Positions 45,128 through 56,560 of a stretch of DNA of 64,000 nt are shown one piece after another. The stretch is from NCBI RefSeq assembly GCF_050947875.1, contig NC_134570.1, forward strand, positions 239,684,584 to 239,748,583, given 5' to 3'. The translations under genes and the position numbers were made by a program. The notes beneath the pieces were generated by a model. The model was not told where the DNA came from, did not search any database, and worked only from the letters and a program-made list of their open reading frames with translations. Source of the DNA: Dermacentor variabilis (taxonomy: Eukaryota; Arthropoda; Arachnida; Ixodida; Ixodidae). The first letter of the stretch is position 1; every line of letters begins with the position of its first letter.

Positions 45128-45682
45128 GGTGGCCATCGTGCCACTTGTTCACGACATGAAAAAAGTGAAACTCCAGCTGGCTGTTGAAAACTGCCTCGTG
45201 GCACAACAAAACTCTTTTGACTTTGACAAAGTTTTCAACTGTAAGAACATTTTAGACAATGTAAAATGCCTAATTAATTAAGACAGTGCAGCTATAGAAG
45301 AGCCTCCATGCGAAATTTGATTCTTGAAAACGAGCTGAAGGGTCAAGAAAAGCTTGCAAAAATAGCCATTTTTGATAACCAATACTGAAAGTTTTTTAAT
45401 ATGCGGCCATAACAGCTTGCCGGAAGGGACACATGACCCTTTAGAAGGCAGTGTTCCTTTCAATAGATGAAGTGCCAATAGTGACGGCACACTAGGAAGG
45501 AACAAAGAAGGCAGCACCTGCATTGCCTGCTTTGGTGCTGTTTAAAGGCTGCTAACAAGACAACAATGCAATTACCAGCCCCGTGGCTTTGCCAAGATTG
45601 CTTTTATACTACTCAGTTATGACAAATTTAGGCAAAGCGAAATTTCTTTGCGGTTGGCCTTTAAACTAGGCTTTTTATGCAG

Positions 45683-45688
45683 TTTATT
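45683..45688 (-). terminator. NAA38: polyadenylation signal of NAA38
   Basis: TTTATT on the plus strand gives AATAAA on the minus strand, 180 bp downstream of the NAA38 stop codon. It is the first such signal after the stop and is a plausible 3' end. Confidence 0.5.
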
Positions 45689-45867
45689 ATTTCATTTCAG
45701 CAGGCCTTTAAAGCTTGTGCACGCCTACATAACAATTCACAAAACAGTGACATCAGGCATATAAACAACTGAGGCAACTTTATATGTCCATTCCAAGCAC
45801 TCAAACAACAAAACAGGTGCCGAGGTATGTACAGCATACGACATGTCCCACGGTGTGAATCCACGAT

Positions 45868-45968
45868 CTAGCCACTACACTGTTCATCCACATGCACCGA
45901 GATGATGTGCTGGCCGGGGACCATTGCCAGACCAAGGATGCGTGGTTCCACAGTGCTGCCGCTGCTGT
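45868..45968 (-). CDS. NAA38: NAA38 (LSMD1), terminal coding exon
   Basis: A minus-strand exon follows a good acceptor (ttattattccgtgcag) and encodes 32 codons ending with TAG at 45870-45868. The readable core EPRILGLAMVPGQHIISV is the Sm2-like C-terminal motif of NAA38, the LSM-domain auxiliary subunit of the NatC N-terminal acetyltransferase, and is close to the vertebrate form (EPRVLGLAMVPGHHIVSI). NatC acetylates cytosolic proteins with hydrophobic second residues. The exon starts with two bases of a split codon. The Sm1-coding exon (expected TDGR and CTDRD motifs) was not found on this strand up to 64 kb, so it is probably outside the window or missed. No lesions are seen; this appears to be a live host gene. 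Confidence 0.8.
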
Positions 45969-45969
45969 C

Positions 45970-46448
45970 TGCACGGAATAATAATGTGGAGTGCTCATGA
46001 GCATATCACAAGTAGGCCAGTGATGTGCGTGCAAAGGAGTATTCAATATCCAACAGCGAGTGAATTGCTAGATGATCCTCAAGTAGCATAACACTGTGCC
46101 GAGTGGACATAAATGAAGAATAAACATGCAGCACCAAGGGCTTAAAGAAAGATTTACCTCGGCTGCTCCTATCTAAATACATGTAAAAGGAGAATTCGTT
46201 TTTCTCGGCAACCACTGCACCAAACTTGACGAGGTTTGTTGCATTTAAAAGAAAAAGAAAGTTCTAGTGATTGTCGGCTTCGAATTTTTTATTTAGATCA
46301 TATTTTTTACTGACAATTGGCAAAAACTGCAAACTTTCAGAAAACGAAACTAATAAGTTTACAACTCTGTAACTCGGCAAAGAAGAATGATATCACAATT
46401 CTGTGAATTGCATCTAATAATACATCTAAAGTGGACAAAATGGATATG
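45970..46448. other. probable NAA38 intron
   Basis: Sequence upstream of the terminal exon on the minus strand. No further exon is recognised. Confidence 0.45.
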
Positions 46449-46451
46449 TAA

Positions 46452-47241
46452 TACCTGTGCCACACTGGCGAGGTTAATGCCATTACTAAAAGTTTAAGAC
46501 CCTAAGTTTTTTAATGTCACTATATTTCGATCGCTGCTACACGTGCATACTTAATGACATTAAGCGTTGCGATGGCGATAGCTGCAGTGAAGCGGTTAAG
46601 TTTGCTTGCCAATTGTAATACAATAAAAAACAGTTATCTAGGGAGCATATGTTTAAGAAACGGCGTGAGAAACATTAATCGGCGTATTGTATGTAGTTTA
46701 CTTCAGGAATGTCATTGTTGCACCCAGCCGTAAACTGTTCGAAGCCAAAGCTAGCTCGACGGTCAATCCATAGCATAGCCAAAGCATTGAAATTGGAAAA
46801 AATAGCACTCACACCTTCAAAGCTCTCAAACAGCGATCCTGAAGAATTTGACCGTGTGCTCCAGTTTGTTCTGGCGTATGTGCTTCTTTGAGTCAAGCAT
46901 CGTCGAGAAATTTGAAGGCTTCAGTACGAGGCCAATAAGGCAAGGAGCTGCCGCCGTGCAATCGAACAGCTTCTCCTGCCTGACGCGCCCACGATTCTTG
47001 CCGTGAGTAGCAGCAAGCATCTGTTATTCACTAAGAATCCGTTTAGTCTCGCCAGAATGTGCAGACATGGGGATCGAGAGTACGCATTTGACGGCAAAGT
47101 GAGTTACGAGAACGCACTACGTCGCGAATGACATTAAGCTTTAATGCCATTAGGCATGTCCGTGTGGCACCCTGCGAATGACATTAAAGTTTAAGGCATT
47201 AGCCAGTTAATGTCACTTTCTGTGCCCGTGTGGCAGGGGTA
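46452..47241. mobile_element. non-autonomous DNA transposon with TAA duplication
   Basis: Left end TACCTGTGCCACACTGGC and the reverse complement of the right end, TACCCCTGCCACACGGGC, match at 14 of 18 positions. TAA flanks both sides (46449-46451 and 47242-47244). Imperfect subterminal repeats around taatgccatta occur inside. There is no transposase. A 3-bp TAA duplication fits PIF/Harbinger-type mobilisation, but this is an inference. Confidence 0.65.
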
Positions 47242-47414
47242 TAACACATGAATGTCAAAACATTAGGAATACATCTTTTGCTGAACCCTTGTACACAGTG
47301 TAATAAATTCACGTAAGATGTAAATATATACACATCGAATTTGTCTGCTTTGAGTGATCTAAATGGTTGCCGTTTACAGAACCACGATATCTGTTCTTGA
47401 TGGTGAGCTATTAA

Positions 47415-48864
47415 AGGGACGCTGAAACGATTTTGACGATTTTCTACAAATGTGCTGAGTCGATAGAGTAGGTCCTTCTGATCATTAATTGATACATCTA
47501 AGTGCTCCGCGTAGAGTGTGTAATTTATTATAAGGTTTTAAAAATGCACATCGCTGCCGATCGCAGCACACTGGTCGGCGGAATTTTAAGCTGCCCTTAC
47601 CCATATGACGGAAATCGCCCATATGGCGTCAGTGGGGCGAACTATTCGATTGGCTGACCAGGGCGCGTGATCGATAATTTTTCCAATTTTATGGTAAGCA
47701 AATGATGGTTGTAATAGTTGGAATGTTAGTTAATTTGTTTTTATAAAAATAAGGTAACATAAAGAGAATGCACAAGAACAATTTTTCAGTACACTTAAGC
47801 ACTTCCGGCACACAGCAAGTGTTGTCTGCTTGTGTTACAACATGCTCCGTCTTTGACGAGAGCTCCGCAGTCAGGGTCGGTCGATCTTTTCGCGAGGGCT
47901 ATGATTCGACTTTGTTGCGTTGTGGACTGCAAATGTAGGGACTGGCAATATGTCAAGCTGTGACATCGTGTCCTTCTGCAAGCCAGTAGACGAGCAGACT
48001 GGCTGCAGCGCATTGGACAGCCACTATCCGATGGGCGCCAGGATTTGCGCGATTGCGGCCGTCACTTTACACCAGAAGATTACTAATGCAAAAGCGTTTC
48101 GCAAGTCCGGTATTAGGGTAAAGGCAAGGGCTAGGGGACAGGGCGTGGCCGTGTTCCCCTGCAAATGTGAATGGTCTGCACGGTGCAGCTACGTGTTGGC
48201 ATAGAGCTCAACCACACACAGTAGCAGTAACAAAATGTATTCTTCTTTGCTGCTGGTGTAAATTTTTCGCGGAAGTGTAATCGTTAACAGGTTGTTTTTG
48301 TAAATGTTTAAAATATTTTACACTTGGTTAGAGCAATATTGGCTCTTTCTTTGGCTGGTTAAGCTCTGTGCCAACGAGTGGCTGGATCGTGGAGGCAGAT
48401 CAGGCAGCTCACGTACGTCTATGCTAAGGTTCCTTCATCAGCTTGAGTTTATGCCTTCACCGTTCCGTCGAAACGTTCTGCTAGTGTGTGATTACCGGAA
48501 TACCAGACACATTCGGCGCTACGACAGAATGCTCGCAACGCATGCTGCTTCGATAGCTCTCGCTTGGGGTTGACAGCCAAGCGGTTAGCGGAGAGGCTTC
48601 ACACGAGCAGGGGCGGGCTCCAAAACAACTGGAAGTGGACGATGTGACGTCGCATCATGACGCAGAACCAGTGAAGGCGGAGTCTAGCCCCGATCGTTCA
48701 GCAAACGAGTTGAGGAGGAAAAGTATGGCTAGGGAGGAGGGTAACTTGTAATCGCTTCTAGCTCCATTAATGCGTAACGCGTCACTTAAATTGTGGTGTG
48801 AATGTTCTACTTAAGCTATACCCTACGCGTCTACAAAACTTGTCCGAACCATTTCAGGGGCCCT
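47415..48864. mobile_element. 1.45-kb DNA element at a TTAA site with a THAP remnant
   Basis: Ends AGGGACGCTGAAACG and the reverse complement of the right end, AGGGCCCCTGAAATG, are flanked by TTAA at 47411-47414 and 48865-48868. The ends resemble those of the 28999-29730 element. Inside is a decayed THAP domain on the plus strand. Confidence 0.75.
47901..48086 (+). pseudogene. decayed THAP zinc-finger domain
   Basis: A frame starting with ATG reads MIRLCCVVDCKCR, then after an in-frame TGA (47961-47963) HRVLLQASRRADWLQRIG and CGRHFTPEDY, stopping at 48084. The Cys pair at the start, the central Trp and the C-x2-H with following F match a C2CH THAP finger of about 60 residues, though spacing is slightly irregular. 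THAP domains are the DNA-binding domains of P-element-type transposases and many host regulators. The rest of the protein is absent or unrecognisable. Confidence 0.7.
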
Positions 48865-48869
48865 TTAAT

Positions 48870-49250
48870 TTGTAAACTTCATGCTTCCATTTTTTTTTAC
48901 TTTCAAATTTTTGAAAACTCTTCCAACAAAATTCAAGCCCTAAATAGAAAATTCTGCTTTCAACAGTCACTAGAATTTAACTTTCTCACTTAAATGCAAC
49001 AAATTTCATTAAGATCAGTCTAAGGGTTACCTCAGAAAAGTGTTTTTGCATTTTACATGTATTTGAATAGGCCACATTAGATTTTCACCCGAGCTAAAGC
49101 TTCCTCTTGATCTTGCAATTGACAAAAGTTTTACCGATGCCAGTCTGACAACTAATCCGTCAAAGACAGCAAATCTGTACACGCCAGTTCTTGCACCCTT
49201 TGGAATTACTAGGCATCTGTTTGCTGGCTCACAGTCTCACTCGTGGCTGG
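48870..49250. other. unassigned spacer
   Basis: No gene recognised; poly-T at about 48890. Confidence 0.35.
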
Positions 49251-49254
49251 CTGT

Positions 49255-49520
49255 TCTTAGTGACGACTCCCACACAGGCTGCGTTGCAGTGCCGTAGCAT
49301 CGACCTTCACTGCTGCCGCCGTACTAACTCCTAGCTGACCTCCGACATGGAGCAGGTGTAACGAGATGTGAGATGTTGCATTGCAGTTACATTTCGTATC
49401 GACGACTCTGTTGCACAGCATGCAACATAGACCGGTTTGGCCTATGTAAACTCTTTTGCATGTGAGAGGGTCATCCTGTCCTGTCGATGTATTAATGACC
49501 GCCTGCGTGAGCACCACTCC
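49255..49520 (-). pseudogene. Penelope-like element fragment, GIY-YIG endonuclease
   Basis: The minus-strand frame contains LTCKRVYIGQTGLC, the GIY-YIG core (VYIGQTG) of the Penelope C-terminal endonuclease, at about 49430-49470. It continues with a degraded Cys/His region. A plus-strand Penelope-type 3' end (aataaagctcagttgatag) lies at 49819-49837, so this fragment too may have an inverted 3' end at its 5' side. Confidence 0.65.
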
Positions 49521-49899
49521 TCCCTGGGGTCCGATAACGGTGCAAACTTGCCTCGCCTTTGAAATGAATCTTGCTGTTACCCTTTGTTCAGCAATGTAAC
49601 GATTGTTCGTAGGGGCAAGGGCAAAGAAGAGCAAGAAATCCTGGAAGCATACTACATCAGTTTATCAGGTGACGGCTGCATTAGTACATGTGCGCTTACT
49701 TGAAAAAGATTTTGCCTTTTTAGATCGGTTACGATAAATGCAATAACTTGACTTTGCATGCTCTATGATTTGTGTTGTTGAGCATGCTCTGATGGCCTTG
49801 CTGGGGCTACGCCGTTTTTAATAAAGCTCAGTTGATAGTCCAGTTGTTGTGGTGTGAACCTCACTTCTTGTCCTTTGTGTTTTGTGACTTGTTTTTTCC

Positions 49900-51470
49900 T
49901 TCAACTATGTACCAACTGGCCCCAATTTCAACCCTTCTGCATAAGATTTTGCTGGCTGGTTTTCTAGAGGGTGCTGCCAAATACAGCATTTACAGTGGTG
50001 ATCTAGTGCCACTGCTTCATTTAAATAGTTATTCCTTTTACAGACTCATCGACTCAGTGCGTCTTGTGTTCGTGAACCAGAGCAGCCATCCGTTAGAAGC
50101 TAACAATTTGCAACGTGCTCCTACAACCCTTTGTTATAGTAATTATTATATTAGTAAATAAGTACCTCTACCCAGTTTTAATATTTATCAACTTCTCTAA
50201 GTTAACTCCCATTAGCTGCACAATGCACTGTAAGGATAATGCACATGTGTTCACTTCGTGTTAGCAGTTCACGCATTGGCTTGTGCACCAGATATTTCTT
50301 GTGAAAGAGCTTCCTCAAACCATAGTGCAGGATTGTTTACCAGTGTGAATAGCAAAGCTCATCATACCAACTTGTCATTTGAGTATTTGTAGAACACTAG
50401 CTTTGCTAACATACATCCTAAATCACAGTACAGAACAGTAAGCCACTACGTAAGGTGTGTTTGTAGACCATTTTATGCAGGCCTGTATGAACCTCTATGT
50501 GCACAAATGAACCATAATCAATGACATCAAGAAAAGAAAATGCAATAACAGCTCAATTTCATGACAGATATTTGTTTCCGGCTTGATCACACAGTGAGTA
50601 TGACACAATCATACCAATACTTCATTCCATACACATCAAGCGATGCTGCAGAGACTACAGCAGTAACTTCCTTTATTCATATTCACGATCAAAAAACAGT
50701 ATGTGCTATATAACAGCAATAAATAGGAATGTGCCCCAAGTTTGGCGCAAGGTTGACTTCATACATTATGGCCACAATACATGAAGCAATTGTCACACAG
50801 GAGACACGGATCTGAACCAATTAACCATGGAACGACAAGCAAAGTGACATGTTTTAACTTTTGCACAATTGCACTCAGCCTGCACAGCGCACCGCCAGCA
50901 TTCAAGATCAAAATATGATGCATTACATGCTGTAAGCTCAAACATACAAACAATACATCATTTGATGTGACATTAACTCCGTACGTTATAGTTCTAGTGT
51001 ATCAAGAAGTTATCCCGGAGAAAGCCCATCGTAGACCATAGGCTAGTTCACTACGAAATGCGTGAAATGATAAATATCTGTGGCCACCTTGCTTTCTTGC
51101 ACAACTTCAGCAGCACTGCTTGCTATATATGAAACAAAGTATAGAATGTACAGAATCGACAAAGTATAGAATCAACAGCAGTACTGGTCTCCTCAGTGGT
51201 GAAGGGCGAAGTCAATGACGGGTCAAGAATGCAATGGCAAATGCCTCTAGGAGAAAAGTGGTGTTCATTCACCAGACAATCATTGCTGCCCATACATTCT
51301 CATGTTCCTGTATCATGAAAGAACCATTCATCGTCCCTCTTTTCCTACTTGCTGATGTGTACCACAAGCACTAGTTTAAATGCAACAGGAAATAACTGAT
51401 TGGAATGCAAGCTATGCATACTAATTTATTTACATAGAAGTACAACTTATAATCGCTCTGTAGCTGGTCA
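49900..51470. other. unassigned region
   Basis: No coding domain or known repeat recognised on either strand. Confidence 0.35.
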
Positions 51471-51478
51471 ACTTCTCA

Positions 51479-52535
51479 TTGCCTAAGAGCATTGCGATAG
51501 TCTTAGAGCCCACTCACGACTCGAATATTTTGGATCTTATTCTGACAACAGTTCCACATGCCATAAGTCCTGTCGTGCAACTTGAGAATTTTAGTGACGA
51601 TAACCTGCTGCAGTTTTCAATTAATGTTCCAATAATGTTCATGGGCGTTGAACATAAATTAATTAGAGGCTATAAGAGTGCAAATTATGATCAAATGAAC
51701 TGGGAACTGGAAGTCTTTGTATGAAATATTTGTTCCCTCATTTTCTTGCCAGTCTGTCAAAGAAAACTGGAATTTGTTTAGGGATGTTATGGCATTACTA
51801 ATAAATAAGTAAGTGCTAACAATAACAATAGCTAATAAAAAGAACTTATCTATGGTTTAATGAATCCATTAGAACGCTCTGAAATAAAAAGAAACATGTA
51901 TGTGTCTGCTAAGCGGACCTTTCCTCGTGGTACAATTATAGAGAGACTGAAATCTTACTGTCTTGCTATAGCTGAGGCCAAATCAAATATTTTTTCAGTG
52001 ACTTGTTTTCACTCTTACACACTAACCCCAAAAAGTAGCGGCAAACCATTTCTCCCGACCATGGCAATAAACTTATTACAATGGATGATGTTGATAATGT
52101 GGCCGTTTTTGTACAGAAGTGTACAAGTGTGCATCAACATTGAGCTCCTTTCTTTCCTTCTGTTTTTACAAAAGTAGACAGCACTAATGTGCTCAATGTT
52201 TCTCACCTAGAATGTCCCTCCACATCTTCGATCAATATCAGCATTGATGGTGTATAGAAGCTTATACAAGATTTAAAAGTGTTCACATCATTGGGTATTG
52301 ATAACATTAATTATAAAATATTAAAAAACACATCAGCTTTGTCCAATCAAATATTGTACCACATTTTCCAGCAGTCTCTGTCAACCGGTCCACTGCCCAC
52401 TGAACTGGAAGATAGCCAAGGTTGTCCCTAATTTTAAAGATGATAATTGACATCCACCTGAAAAGTACTGCCCCATTTCATTTACATGTATCTGTTGCAA
52501 GCTTCTTAAAACATCACTACCTCCCTTATCTATAG
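51479..52535 (+). pseudogene. CR1/L2-like LINE, endonuclease end and RT start
   Basis: The frame 51479-51724 carries PTHDSNILDLILTTVPHAIS and FSDDNLLQFSI, the C-terminal LINE endonuclease motifs (TR...LDLI and SDH, here SDD). After a degraded linker, frames around 52265-52400 read LGIDNINYKILKNT and QQSLSTGPLPTEL, the usual RT N-terminal block, followed near 52460 by a broken YCPISFTC region. It stops at about 52535 beside a minus-strand LINE tail. Confidence 0.78.
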
Positions 52536-52544
52536 TCATCTTTA

Positions 52545-52730
52545 TGATAATAGAATAGAAAAGAATAGAATAGAAGTTTATTTGCTACATAAGTAGACTG
52601 ATGTGCATAAGACTGATCATGGAAGCATAAAAGTTGCATAATGACAGCTTGACTGGTCCCATCTCCCCATGAGCAACAGGCAGCAACATGGCAACATTCA
52701 TATACTTACATGCTTGTGGCAAGATAAAAA
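52545..52730 (-). mobile_element. LINE 3' tail, minus strand
   Basis: On the minus strand a UTR leads to AATAAACTTCTATTCTATTC and a (TTCTA) simple repeat at 52548-52575, the tail type of CR1/L2-like LINEs. No coding part is attached. Confidence 0.6.
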
Positions 52731-52850
52731 AAAGAAATACATACAGCAAGAGCAGAAATGTCACAACTTTGAAACAGTAAAGAAGTATCTTTAGTGTTTC
52801 AAAGTTGTGACATTTCCGCTCTTGCTGTATGTATTTTTTTATCTTGCCAC
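52716..52850. repeat. large imperfect hairpin, arms 61 and 56 nt
   Basis: The arms 52716-52776 and 52795-52850 are reverse complements with one substitution and one 5-nt indel, separated by 18 nt. The left arm overlaps the LINE tail sequence. Confidence 0.9.
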
Positions 52851-52869
52851 TGGTATGTATAATGAATGC

Positions 52870-53635
52870 GACACATAATCACAATCACACAATCACATTG
52901 TGACACAATCAGGTGACACATAAAAAGGCTAAAATTCACAAAAGTATTTGCAATATTGTGCTTTTAGATACATGACATATGTTTTCACCACTCTGTTTAT
53001 ATTTGTCAAGTGTTGAGGGAAGACAGCAGGAGACTGCTGGAAGGCCGCAATCAGTGCGTGGGCATGCCCAGTGTTCAGCGTACTGATGTAGGCGAAAAGC
53101 TGGATTCTGTTGCAAGTTTGCAATGTGTCCGATACGAGTAGTATCCTAAATTATTTAGCATTTAAAAGAACATATAAGTTGATATTCACAAGGATGATTT
53201 ACACCTATAACAATATTCAAGTGCCATGAAAATTCCATTGTCATAACAAGTAATTCTTATAACTGGGTTGTATGAAGAAAGCAAAATAGGGGGATGGCAG
53301 AGCTGTTGTGAGAAAACTATAATGATGGGGAGGCCAGTACCTCTACCCACCACTTTCCTCCATCCAGCTGCTGATTGTGTTTACTTGTTTAACTGTTTAA
53401 CTCTGCTTCCTGTGCACTCTGACCACATGTAACAAGCTGCGGCTGTCGGCGTTCAAAAATGGCACTACTATAACAAATGCAAAGACAGGTCATGGGCAGC
53501 AAGCAACATGTGAGCTCCGCTGAGAGATCGCTTTGGTGACTTTTAAAGAATGTGAGAAGGTTGCCGCAGCAACCTCTCAGCTTGAGAAATCCAGAAGAAA
53601 TGCTGGGATGAGATCGCCACAAGCATATCACACCA
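52870..53635. other. unassigned region
   Basis: Starts with short cacaatcaca-type repeats (52870-52920). No gene recognised. Confidence 0.35.
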
Positions 53636-53639
53636 AATC

Positions 53640-54485
53640 TCAGTGGCTTGCACAAGAAAACCCAATGTCCGTCAGCTTTGCTACCTTTATGCGAAGCTTG
53701 CCAACATCCTTCTCCAAGGCACCTAGGTGCTCCATGTACTGCAGCGAAAGATCCCTCGCAAAAACAAAGCCCCAGAGGGACTGAATGATCTGCCGGGCCT
53801 CCTGCAAGAACAACATTGAGGCAGCCTGCCCTACCACGTCATCGCTGCCATCATCACTGTCACCATCACTATCTGATGAAAGCAACTTCGGGACGATTAC
53901 CTCATCAGTTTAAAGTTTTAATGTTTCTAATGCGTCATCTGCATGTATAAACTCATTGAACCTTGAAGCATTCTCGTCGACTGTGGACCAAAGTTCAGGC
54001 ATCACTTTGTGGAAGCTTCCCGAGCTTTGTATAAGTCACTGCTGCCTTGGACAAAGCACGCTTTCCCAAAGCAGTTCAGTGCTCTAGAAGCACTTCAGAC
54101 CACACACCAAAGATAGACTGTGCACCTTATCAACTGTGCAGTTCAGCCACCAACTGATTCATCTTCAAGTCTGATTGCTCCCTGCTTGTCTGCCTCTCTT
54201 TGAAGCGCTGTACCCAGCCGTCACCTGGCCAGAAGCCAACATTGTTGATGAATTGGGGCAAACTGCTTTGCCTTTGTGGCCGGCATTGGTCCGGTGATGG
54301 GCAAGTTCATGGCATGGGCACCCAGACGTAGAGGGCCTCTTCCACCTTTTTATAGGCCCCTTGTCGAATGCATTTGCGTCCGTTGTCTACCAGGCCATTT
54401 TCTTTGTTGAACTCTGCCGAGCACATGATTGTCGACACTGTCGGTTGCAATAGACCGTACTTCTTCCCCGAGTCACACACTTTTT
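53640..54485 (-). pseudogene. pogo/Tigger (CENP-B-like) transposase, DDE domain deleted
   Basis: On the minus strand the N-terminal HTH pair is readable: KYGLLQPTVSTIM, then CIRQGAYKKVEEALYVW, PITGPM-like sequence in another frame, and WPGDGWVQRFKERQ (CENP-B-type DNA-binding domain) at about 54480-54190. The catalytic DDE segment is missing. The C-terminal region follows, with FNEFIHADDALETLKL and, after a stop and frame change, an acidic patch (SSDSDGDSDDGSDD) and a final helix ending at 53640. Internal deletion of this kind is common in Tigger derivatives. Confidence 0.72.
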
Positions 54486-55084
54486 ATCATCCTTGTAGGC
54501 CTTCAGGATACTGCACTAAATTTACAAATCTATAACAGTGCGCTTTCTTTTCACTGGCAACGTGGTGCATTGCCGATGATCAGTGGGTGGCTCTGCCATC
54601 TTCTGTTTCGGCGGCGAGTCAAACAAGGCGCAGAAACCATGTGGCCAGGAACTGCTTCAATGTAACCAACAAAGACGAGCATGAGCGACTTAATCCATTG
54701 GCAGAACTGTACAGAATGAGGGACCAGCAAGTAATCTGGAAGCAGCGCAGTTGGCGCGGTCCATTCATGTTTCAGAGGGTGGCACAGCACAGAGCTATGG
54801 GTGCAGCCTATTTGAGTTCGGAAGGGTGAAAGGGTGATGGGAAAGAGATGTGCGAGGCTGGCAATGCGGAGAAGGCTGAAAACAGGTTCTATTGTATGAG
54901 CGCGCGGCGGCCGTTGGGGTGGCAAGCGAGGGTGCAGTGGCTTGAATTTGCCGCAGAACGGACACCCAGCAGCCAGATTTCATCATTATAACCGATAAAG
55001 GGGCAAGTGGGTTATATCACCATAGAAAACATACAAAAGTTGACGGTGCAGCAGCTTCTCACTGTTACAACCGATATATTGTTA
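54486..55084. other. unassigned spacer
   Basis: No supported gene. A motif around gttacaaccgatat occurs at about 55056 and again just right of the MITE at about 55830, so the MITE interrupts an older repeat. Confidence 0.4.
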
Positions 55085-55086
55085 TA

Positions 55087-55816
55087 CAGTAAACTCTCAG
55101 TTGTACGAACGCCGGTTTATCGAATATTTTAGAATAACGAACTTTTTAAAAATCCCCGGCAGTTTTTTTATAGATTCTATGCAAAAATGTTTCACTTAAA
55201 CGAATTTCGGAACAGTCAATATCTCAGTTTAACGAACTCGTTCAGAGGACCAAGCCTTGCACTGCAGGCGACACTGATACCCACCCTCACCAAACCGCCG
55301 CTCCAGCGGCAATGTAACATCGCTGGCACTACAGCGCCCCTGGGGCAAAGCGGCGGCGCAGAAAACGAACGGCAATGAGGCATGGCCTCCGAGATCACCC
55401 ACACAAAACGAGCAACCGTGTAATATCGCAGGCCATGAACAAAGTAACATCGCTGGTGCTTACAACGCCGCCAGAGCAAAGCGGTGATCTGTCACACCAC
55501 AAACCATGTGGTGTGTGTGTTTTTTTTTTCCGACCGGCTAGCCCGTGGCATGGTCGTCGTCTCTTTCTTTCCAGTCTCGTCAGTTCTGCGTGTGCACACA
55601 AACGACTTACGTGGTGTGTTTTTCATTGATATGTACAAATTCCATTTCACACATTTCTAACACTATGGATGCCATGTCTTTTGCTCCATGAATTGCACTT
55701 CAAACTTTTGACTCTCTATGCCATGTTGGTCTAGTGAATGTTCAGTTTAGTGAACTTTCAGTTAAGTGAACTATTTCTTTCGGTCCCTTGAAGTTCACTC
55801 AAGTGAGAGTTCACTG
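55087..55816. mobile_element. Tigger-type MITE with TA duplication
   Basis: Ends CAGTAAACTCTCAGTTGTAC (left) and the reverse complement of the right end, CAGTGAACTCTCACTTGAGT, match the CAGT...CTCTC terminal pattern of pogo/Tigger elements. TA flanks both sides (55085-55086 and 55817-55818). Internal sequence near 55120-55230 resembles Tigger non-coding DNA. There is no transposase inside. Confidence 0.78.
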
Positions 55817-55869
55817 TATATTGTTATATTACAACCGATATAAGTGGGGCCATCTGTACTTGCAATATT

Positions 55870-56560
55870 TAAAAATTCAGGCAGGCATGAAATAGCACGT
55901 AAGGCATTCTTTCGGAGTGAAACTAAGTTACCTAACGATCTCTTAGTACTATTTGACCAAATGAGGTGACACTAGCGAAGGTGAGAAACAAATAGCATGT
56001 TATAAATCATAAGTTTAAGCGGTATTGGTAGTAATCTCTGGAATCTGCGCAACATACCTAAAGCTTTACCAAATTTATGTTGTAAGTAGTCGGTATGGTG
56101 GTCCTATAGCATCGGTTAATGAAAGATAACACCCAACTGTTTTAGCTGTAGAGAAAAGTTATATTTTCATGTCATCGAGCTGAATTGTGCCAAGCCAAAT
56201 TTATGTCCATCTTTCTTAGTTCCTGAAAAGAATAAACTCATATCATCTACGTAAATAACACAGTTAATCAAATTATCAATATGCACGATGTAATTTATAT
56301 AAATGATAAATAGAAGTGGCCCCAATATGCTACCTCAAGGCACACCTTGCTTAATAACTTTAACTGGAGATAATTTTCTATTTAGAATTGATACTCATTG
56401 CTTTCTATCGGTTATGTAACTTCTCATTAAACCTAAAACGATTCCGTGTGTATGGTAACAATTTTATTTTTCTGATAGTGTTCCCTGGTTGATTCTGTCG
56501 AAAGCTTTTGAGATATCGAGGAATACTCCCAATGTTACTTTATTTCCCTCTATGTGAACT
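55870..56560 (-). pseudogene. CR1/L2-like LINE RT fragment, minus strand
   Basis: On the minus strand: VFLDISKAFDRINQGTL (palm A) at about 56545, VIKQGVP then a stop and GSILGPLLFIIYIN at about 56350, CVIYVDDMSLFFSG (YADD replaced by YVDD) at about 56250, and in other frames GKALGMLRRFQRLLPIPLK and LRKNALRAISCLP at about 56060-55890. It lacks the endonuclease and a clear 3' tail. Confidence 0.85.
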
